The notes beneath the pieces are model-generated. The model was not told the origin of the DNA and did not search any database. It saw only the letters and a program-made list of their open reading frames with translations. Positions 59,412-64,000 of a DNA stretch of 64,000 nt are shown here, piece after piece. The position numbers and the translations under genes were made by a program. Position 1 is the stretch's first letter; each line of letters starts with the position of its first letter. The DNA is from an uncultured Paracoccaceae bacterium. Lineage in GTDB: Bacteria; Pseudomonadota; Alphaproteobacteria; Rhodobacterales; Rhodobacteraceae. Location of the stretch: contig CAMFGW010000004.1 of the NCBI GenBank assembly GCA_945952025.1, forward strand, positions 92,926 through 156,925. The letters are read 5' to 3'.

Positions 59412-60554
59412 ATGCCCGACCAGAGCTTCCTGTCCTGGCCCTTCTTCGAGGACCGCCACCGCGAGCTTGCGGCGCGGCTCGACGCCTGGTGCGCGGCGAA
59501 CCTGCCCGTTGACCACGGTGACGTGGATGCGGCCTGCCGGGGGCTGGTGGCGCGCCTCGGCAAGGGCGGCTGGCTTCAGCCGACCGGCGCGGGCGAGGGC
59601 GAGCGGCTGGACGTGCGCACGCTCTGCCTCATCCGCGAGACGCTGGCGCGCCATGATGCACTTGCAGATTTTTCCTTTGCCATGCAGGGGCTTGGCATGG
59701 GGGCGGTCACGCTTTTCGGTTCGGACGAACAGCGCCGCTGGCTGGACCGGACGCGGGTAGGTGCTGCGATTTCGGCCTTTGCGCTGACCGAGCCGGGGGC
59801 AGGGTCGGACGTGGCCCATACCGCCACCACCGCGCGGGCCGAGGGCGGCGAGTGGGTCATCGACGGCGAAAAGACCTATATCTCGAACGGCGGCATTGCC
59901 GATGTCTATGTCCTTTTCGCCCGGACCGGCGAGGGGCCGGGCGCCAAGGGCCTGTCGGCCTTCCTCATGCCCGGTGACGCGGCGGGCCTCTCGGTCGTGG
60001 ACCGGATCGAGGTCATGGCGCCCCACCCACTTGCGCATCTGAAGATGGAGGGCGTGCGCCTGCCCGAAGCCGCGCGGATCGGCGGCCCCGGTGCGGGTTT
60101 CAAGATCGCCATGTCGGTCCTCGACGTCTTCCGCTCGACCGTCGGTGCCGCCGCGCTCGGCTTTGCGCGCCGGGCGATGGACGAGGCGCTGGCGCGTGCC
60201 GTCAAGGTCCGGGCCGGGGGCGGAGCGCTCGCCGATTACCAGATGGTGCAGGGCCACCTTGCCGACATGGCCGTCAGGATCGACGCGGCGGCCCTTCTGG
60301 TCTACCGCGCCGCCTGGACCAAGGACGCGGGCGCGCAGCGGGTGACGCGCGAGGCGGCGATGGCCAAGCTCTACGCGACCGAGGCGGCCCAACAGGTCAT
60401 CGACATGGCCGTGCAGCTTCACGGCGGCGACGGCGTCCGCCACGGCTTCGCGGTCGAGGCGCTGTATCGCGATATCCGCGCGCTTCGCATCTACGAGGGC
60501 GCGTCGGACGTGCAACGTGTTGTCATCGCCCGCGCCGTGCTGGGCGAGAGGTAA
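59412..60554 (+). CDS. Acyl-CoA dehydrogenase
   Basis: 380 residues from ATG at 59412 (GGAGAG upstream). FAD-binding signatures [13 protein letters not shown] and [12 protein letters not shown], and the C-terminal catalytic-base motif [10 protein letters not shown] with the Glu present. C-terminal helical bundle complete ([11 protein letters not shown]). It desaturates an acyl-CoA intermediate, passing electrons to ETF. Part of the aromatic-CoA cluster. Confidence 0.93.
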   Translation: MPDQSFLSWPFFEDRHRELAARLDAWCAANLPVDHGDVDAACRGLVARLGKGGWLQPTGAGEGERLDVRTLCLIRETLARHDALADFSFAMQGLGMGAVTLFGSDEQRRWLDRTRVGAAISAFALTEPGAGSDVAHTATTARAEGGEWVIDGEKTYISNGGIADVYVLFARTGEGPGAKGLSAFLMPGDAAGLSVVDRIEVMAPHPLAHLKMEGVRLPEAARIGGPGAGFKIAMSVLDVFRSTVGAAALGFARRAMDEALARAVKVRAGGGALADYQMVQGHLADMAVRIDAAALLVYRAAWTKDAGAQRVTREAAMAKLYATEAAQQVIDMAVQLHGGDGVRHGFAVEALYRDIRALRIYEGASDVQRVVIARAVLGER

Positions 60555-60564
60555 GGAGGACCAG

Positions 60565-61017
60565 ATGACAAAGACACTTCAAGGCGGCATCACCCGCAAC
60601 GGCCAGGCCTATCACGGCCGCGAGTTGAACATCCTTGGCCAGCGCTATTTCCCCAAGGCGTCCTGCGAGGCAACCTTCGCGTTCGAGACGAACAGCGATC
60701 CGGGCCAGTTCGTGCCGGTGCATGTCCACCCGACGCAGGACGAATTCATCCTGGTGCAGGACGGCCAGCTTGAGCTGAAGCTTGACGGCAAATGGTCGAC
60801 GGCGAAGGCGGGCGATCTGGTCAAGATGCCGCGCGGCGTGCCGCACGGCTATTTCAACAAGTCCGACAAGCCGGCGCGGGCGCTCTTCTGGGTGTCGCCC
60901 GCGGGCAAGCTCGAGGCGCTGTTCGAGACGCTGCACGACATGACCGACATTCCGGCAGTCATCGAAGCCTCGGCCCGGCACGATGTCGACTTCCTGCCGC
61001 CCGAAGCCAATGACTGA
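60565..61017 (+). CDS. Cupin-domain protein
   Basis: 150 residues. Single cupin barrel with metal-ligand pattern HVHPTQDEF and later GVPHGYFN (His-x-His, Glu, His all present). Could be a dioxygenase, isomerase or sensor; the role in the cluster is unknown. AAGGAGGA precedes the ATG. The stop lies within a 13-bp tandem duplication (61003-61028). Confidence 0.85.
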   Translation: MTKTLQGGITRNGQAYHGRELNILGQRYFPKASCEATFAFETNSDPGQFVPVHVHPTQDEFILVQDGQLELKLDGKWSTAKAGDLVKMPRGVPHGYFNKSDKPARALFWVSPAGKLEALFETLHDMTDIPAVIEASARHDVDFLPPEAND

Positions 61018-61028
61018 AGCCAATGACT
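61003..61028 (+). repeat. 13-bp tandem duplication over cupin stop codon
   Basis: GAAGCCAATGACT occurs twice in a row (61003-61015, 61016-61028). The first copy encodes the last residues of the cupin and part of its stop. Confidence 0.95.
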
Positions 61029-61045
61029 GAGGGACAGACAGGCGC

Positions 61046-61477
61046 ATGACCTACCAACGCACGATCCCGGTCGAGTTCAATCACTGCGATCCCGCCGGGA
61101 TCGTCTTTTATCCGCGCTATTTCGAGATGACCAATTCGGTCGTCGAGAATTTCTTCGCCGAGCGCGTGGGCCGCAGCTACGCCCGCATCACCATGCAGGA
61201 CGGCAACGGCGTGCCGACGGTCAGGATCGACGCCAATTTCCGCGCGCCCTCGCGGCTCGGCGACCGGCTGGTCTTCACGCTGCGGGTCCTGAAGGTCGGC
61301 GGCTCGTCCGTCGCCCTTTCCATCGCGGCGCGGGGCGAGGATGAGCCCGAAGGCAGCCAGCGGCTTCAGGCGGACCTGACGCTCGTCTGGGTCACGCCCG
61401 AGGGGCGCTCGGCCCCCTGGCCCGACGACATGCGGGCGAAACTGATGGTCGAACTCGACAAGGAGCCAGCAACATGA
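61046..61477 (+). CDS. 4-hydroxybenzoyl-CoA thioesterase-family protein
   Basis: 143 residues, hot-dog fold. The N-terminal block VEFNHCDPAGIVFYPRYFEM contains the catalytic Asp of the 4HBT (Pseudomonas) type. It would release CoA from stalled or end-product aryl/acyl-CoA esters. Last four nucleotides overlap the Rid-family gene, so co-translated. Confidence 0.92.
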   Translation: MTYQRTIPVEFNHCDPAGIVFYPRYFEMTNSVVENFFAERVGRSYARITMQDGNGVPTVRIDANFRAPSRLGDRLVFTLRVLKVGGSSVALSIAARGEDEPEGSQRLQADLTLVWVTPEGRSAPWPDDMRAKLMVELDKEPAT

Positions 61478-61890
61478 CCGATACGGGTGCGAGCCCCCAC
61501 CATTTTCTTCACCCCACCGGCTGGAAGGCCACGCCCGGCTATTCGAACGGCGTCGCCGCCGAGGGGCGGCTGGTCTTCACCGGCGGCATGATCGGCTGGA
61601 ACGGCCAGCAGGAATTCGAGACGGACGATTTCGTGGGCCAGGTCGAAGCCGCGCTGAAGGCCATCGTCGCCGTGCTGGCCGTGGCCGGCGCGGGGCCGGA
61701 GCATCTGGTGCGGCTGACCTGGTATGTCACGTCCAAGCGCGACTACCTGGACAACCTGCGTGAGCTTGGCCGCGTCTACAAGGCCGTGATCGGGCGGCAT
61801 TTTCCGGCCATGGCGCTGGTGCAGGTCGTGGCGCTGGTCGAGGACCGCGCCAAGGTCGAGATCGAGGCAACCGCGGTCGTGCCCCGCTAG
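61474..61890 (+). CDS. Rid (YjgF/YER057c) family protein without the RidA arginine
   Basis: 138 residues, chorismate-mutase-like fold: LVFTGGMIGWNG, and the C-terminal block PAMALVQVVALVEDRAKVEIEATAV. In RidA proper this block begins PAR, where the Arg is required for imine/enamine deamination; here it is Met, so the protein belongs to a divergent Rid subgroup of uncertain activity. Its place in a pathway whose intermediate is a cyclic enamine makes a deaminating or hydrolysing role attractive but unproven. Confidence 0.87.
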   Translation: MTDTGASPHHFLHPTGWKATPGYSNGVAAEGRLVFTGGMIGWNGQQEFETDDFVGQVEAALKAIVAVLAVAGAGPEHLVRLTWYVTSKRDYLDNLRELGRVYKAVIGRHFPAMALVQVVALVEDRAKVEIEATAVVPR

Positions 61891-61943
61891 GGGTCGTACC
61901 CGCGACCGGGGAGGCGCGGGACAACGGATTGAGGGAGGATACC

Positions 61944-63563
61944 ATGCTTGGACCCACGGCTCATGTGGACCATTTCACCCGCGACCGGCTGCCGCCCCAG
62001 TCGGAGTGGCCGGACCTGCTTCTGGACGGGTTCGACTACCCCGAGCGCCTGAATGCGGGCGTCGAGCTGACCGACCGGATGGTCGAGCGGGGCTTTGGCG
62101 ACAATACCGCGCTCATCGGCAACGGGCGGCACCGCACATACAAGGAGCTGACCGACTGGACCAACCGCATCGCCAATGCGCTGGTGCAGGATTACGGCGT
62201 GAAGCCCGGGAACCGCGTCCTGATCCGGTCGGCGAACAACCCGGCCATGGTGGCCTGCTGGCTGGCCGCGACCAAGGTCGGCGCGGTCGTCGTCAACACC
62301 ATGCCGATGCTGCGGGCGGGCGAGCTGGCCAAGATCGTCGACAAGGCCGAGATCACCCATGCGCTCTGTGACACGCGGCTGATGGCTGAGCTTGTGGCCT
62401 GCGCCAATGGGTCGGCCTTCCTCAAGACGGTGGTGGGCTTTGACGGGTCGGCGAACCATGATGCCGAACTGGACCGCATGGCCCTTGCGCAGTCGATCAA
62501 GTTCACCGCCTGCGACACGGGCCGCGACGATGTGGCGCTTCTGGGCTTCACCTCGGGCACGACCGGGGATGCGAAGGCCACCATGCACTTCCACCGCGAC
62601 CTGATGATCATCGCGGACGGCTATGCCAAGGAAGTGCTGGGCGTGACGCCCGAGGATGTGTTCATCGGCAGCCCGCCCCTTGCCTTCACCTTCGGCCTTG
62701 GTGGGCTTGCCGTCTTTCCCCTGCGCTTCGGCGCGGCGGCGACGCTTCTGGAAACGGCCTCGCCCCAGAACATGATCGAGATGATCATGGAGCATAAGGC
62801 CACGATCTGCTTCACGGCGCCGACCGCTTACCGGGTGATGATGAAGGCCATGGCCGAAGGCGCGGACCTGTCGTCGCTCAGGGCCGCCGTCAGCGCGGGC
62901 GAGACGCTGCCGGGGCCGGTCTACGAGGAATGGATGGCCAAGACCGGCAAGCCGATGCTGGACGGGATCGGCGCGACCGAGATGCTGCACATCTTCCTGA
63001 CCAACCGGTTCGAGGATCACCGCCCGGCCTGCACGGGCCGTCCGGTCACGGGCTATGAGGCCAGAATCGTCGACGAGGCCGGCAAGGAGATGCCGCGGGG
63101 CGAGGTCGGGCGGCTTGCCGTGCGCGGGCCGACGGGCTGCCGCTACCTGAGCGATGACCGCCAGCGCAAATATGTCCAGAATGGCTGGAACCTGACCGGC
63201 GACAGTTTCTGGCAGGACGAGGACGGCCGCTTCCACTTCGCGGCGCGCTCGGACGACATGATCATCAGCGCGGGCTACAATATCGCAGGGCCAGAGGTCG
63301 AGGCGGCGCTCCTGTCGCACCCGGCCGTCGCAGAATGCGCGGTCGTCGGCGCCCCCGACGAGGCGCGCGGCCATATCGTCGAGGCGCATGTGGTGCTGGC
63401 GCCGGACCAGACGGGCGACGCGCTGATGACGCGGCTCTTGCAGGACCATGTGAAGGCGATCATCGCGCCTTACAAATATCCCCGGCGGATCGTCTACACC
63501 GATGCGCTGCCCAAGACCCAGACCGGCAAGATCCAGCGGTTCCGGCTGAAAGTGGGGCAATAG
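61944..63563 (+). CDS. Benzoate/2-aminobenzoate-CoA ligase family protein
   Basis: 539 residues from ATG at 61944 (GGGAGGA upstream). ANL-superfamily motifs: FTSGTTGDAKAT (P-loop), DGIGATEMLHIF, TGDSFWQDEDG, and the C-terminal Lys in KTQTGKIQR. The sequence type is that of benzoate-CoA ligases, and 2-aminobenzoate-CoA ligase is the best fit given the monooxygenase/reductase. It makes the aryl-CoA substrate for the pathway. Last gene of the cluster; a pair of structured repeats follows. Confidence 0.9.
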   Translation: MLGPTAHVDHFTRDRLPPQSEWPDLLLDGFDYPERLNAGVELTDRMVERGFGDNTALIGNGRHRTYKELTDWTNRIANALVQDYGVKPGNRVLIRSANNPAMVACWLAATKVGAVVVNTMPMLRAGELAKIVDKAEITHALCDTRLMAELVACANGSAFLKTVVGFDGSANHDAELDRMALAQSIKFTACDTGRDDVALLGFTSGTTGDAKATMHFHRDLMIIADGYAKEVLGVTPEDVFIGSPPLAFTFGLGGLAVFPLRFGAAATLLETASPQNMIEMIMEHKATICFTAPTAYRVMMKAMAEGADLSSLRAAVSAGETLPGPVYEEWMAKTGKPMLDGIGATEMLHIFLTNRFEDHRPACTGRPVTGYEARIVDEAGKEMPRGEVGRLAVRGPTGCRYLSDDRQRKYVQNGWNLTGDSFWQDEDGRFHFAARSDDMIISAGYNIAGPEVEAALLSHPAVAECAVVGAPDEARGHIVEAHVVLAPDQTGDALMTRLLQDHVKAIIAPYKYPRRIVYTDALPKTQTGKIQRFRLKVGQ

Positions 63564-63627
63564 GCCGGGGGCTGGTGCTTGTGGGCGAGTGAGCCCGCCC
63601 GGCCCGGTGAACCCGGCAGCCGTCCGG

Positions 63628-63865
63628 GTGGCAGAGGCAAGTGACTCTGCCATGCGATGGCTCCCACCTATTGTCCCCGCCGGTGGCCCAAAGCCACCGG
63701 CCAGCGCCCGCCCCGCCGATGGCGGGCGCTCCCGCGCCCACCGGGGCAGGCGCTGGCCTTCGGTGTTCTGTGACATCAGCGGTCCAGCGGCATCGCCTCG
63801 CTGCGGGCGGGGGAAACGCGGGTCGCGTTTCCTTTTCCCGCCCGGCCCGGCGAGTCGCGGCGGCC
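63628..63865 (+). repeat. Structured intergenic repeat, copy C1
   Basis: Same module order as B1: GGCAGAG/CTCTGCC (63630-63651), CCGGTGGC/GCCACCGG (63680-63700; both arms changed relative to copies A and B1, pairing kept), the GGCCAGCGCCCGCC/GGCGGGCGCT region, GGTCCAGCGG, and GGAAACGCG/CGCGTTTCC (63812-63832; stem one pair longer). No gene in the 437 bp from 63564 to the window end. Confidence 0.88.
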
Positions 63866-64000
63866 AACCGACCGGGTGGCAGGGGCCGTTGACCTTGCCA
63901 TGCGATGACTAAGCCTTTTGTCCCAACCGGTGGCCCAACGGCCATCGGCCAGCGCCCGCCCCGCCGATGGCGGGCGCTCCCGCGCCCACCGGGGCAGGCG
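63866..64000 (+). repeat. Structured intergenic repeat, copy C2 (cut by window end)
   Basis: Begins in tandem after C1: GGCAGGG/CCTTGCC (63878-63899, with one G-U pair), then GGTGGCC/GGCCATC (one G-U pair), then the GGCCAGCGCCCGCC block. The remainder lies outside the window. Confidence 0.85.

Noticed and set aside
63564..64000. Insertion sequence remnant
   Set aside because: No transposase fragment, no terminal inverted repeats bounding the units, and no target duplication visible, though a non-autonomous element cannot be excluded.

Overview
The window is about 64 kb of GC-rich chromosomal DNA (roughly two thirds or more G+C by eye) from an alphaproteobacterium. It is most likely a member of the Rhodobacteraceae/Paracoccaceae. 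The grounds are the gene content (CckA hybrid kinase, DUF1638 beside a corrinoid protein, an Atm1-type exporter, MetA with the acetyl-CoA-type glutamate), a full TTAA-N7-TTAAC CtrA box before cckA, and a GAAC-N7-GAAC (alphaproteobacterial LexA) box before recA. I cannot name genus or species. I saw no phage, IS element, CRISPR array, tRNA or rRNA.

Layout. 1-8.5 kb: a partial radical SAM gene, a corrinoid protein / small membrane protein / DUF1638 group, an Atm1-like ABC exporter, a SulP transporter overlapping a ParB-like gene, a lysine 2,3-aminomutase-like enzyme, and hisI. 8.6-21.4 kb: housekeeping genes (NifU-like scaffold, serS, a yfgM-bamB-der operon on the minus strand, gyrA, trmFO-gluQ). 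21.4-34.4 kb: mostly minus-strand genes, comprising a CNNM/CorC protein, a YeeE pair with a fused sulfurtransferase domain, TetR, PPK2, MetAA, an uncharacterised P-loop ATPase, two EamA exporters, a FadL porin and a glutamine amidotransferase. On the plus strand here are a DksA-like zinc-finger protein and a FadJ-like fusion with an eroded dehydrogenase half. 34.6-48.2 kb: guaB-rsmB-cckA, a sulfotransferase, recA, a DsbA/ScsC-type protein, a periplasmic amidase, PBP1A, CcdA and a small membrane protein. 48.3-53.7 kb: a tetR-adaptor-RND efflux operon with a 16-bp perfect palindromic operator. 53.8-63.6 kb: a catabolic cluster around a fused flavin monooxygenase/Old-Yellow-Enzyme reductase, which resembles the aerobic 2-aminobenzoyl-CoA (anthranilate-CoA) or salicylyl-CoA route. 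It also has a CoA ligase, acyl-CoA dehydrogenase, a non-canonical crotonase, SDR, MarR, cupin, thioesterase, a Rid-family protein and a divergent 3-hydroxyacyl-CoA dehydrogenase.

The most unusual signal is not a gene. A family of about 220-240 bp intergenic repeats occurs at three loci (10.5 kb, 20.9-21.4 kb, 63.6 kb to the window end), in at least five copies and twice as tandem dimers. Each copy is a chain of hairpins, and several stems differ between copies by paired, compensatory substitutions, which points to selection on secondary structure. All copies lie at the 3' ends of transcription units, two of the three loci between convergent genes.

Regulation visible in the sequence: a perfect CtrA box before cckA, one-mismatch CtrA-like boxes before recA and before a 67-residue orphan gene, a LexA box before recA, and palindromic operator candidates for the TetR and MarR systems. 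All functional statements are homology-style recognition by eye; no searches were run.
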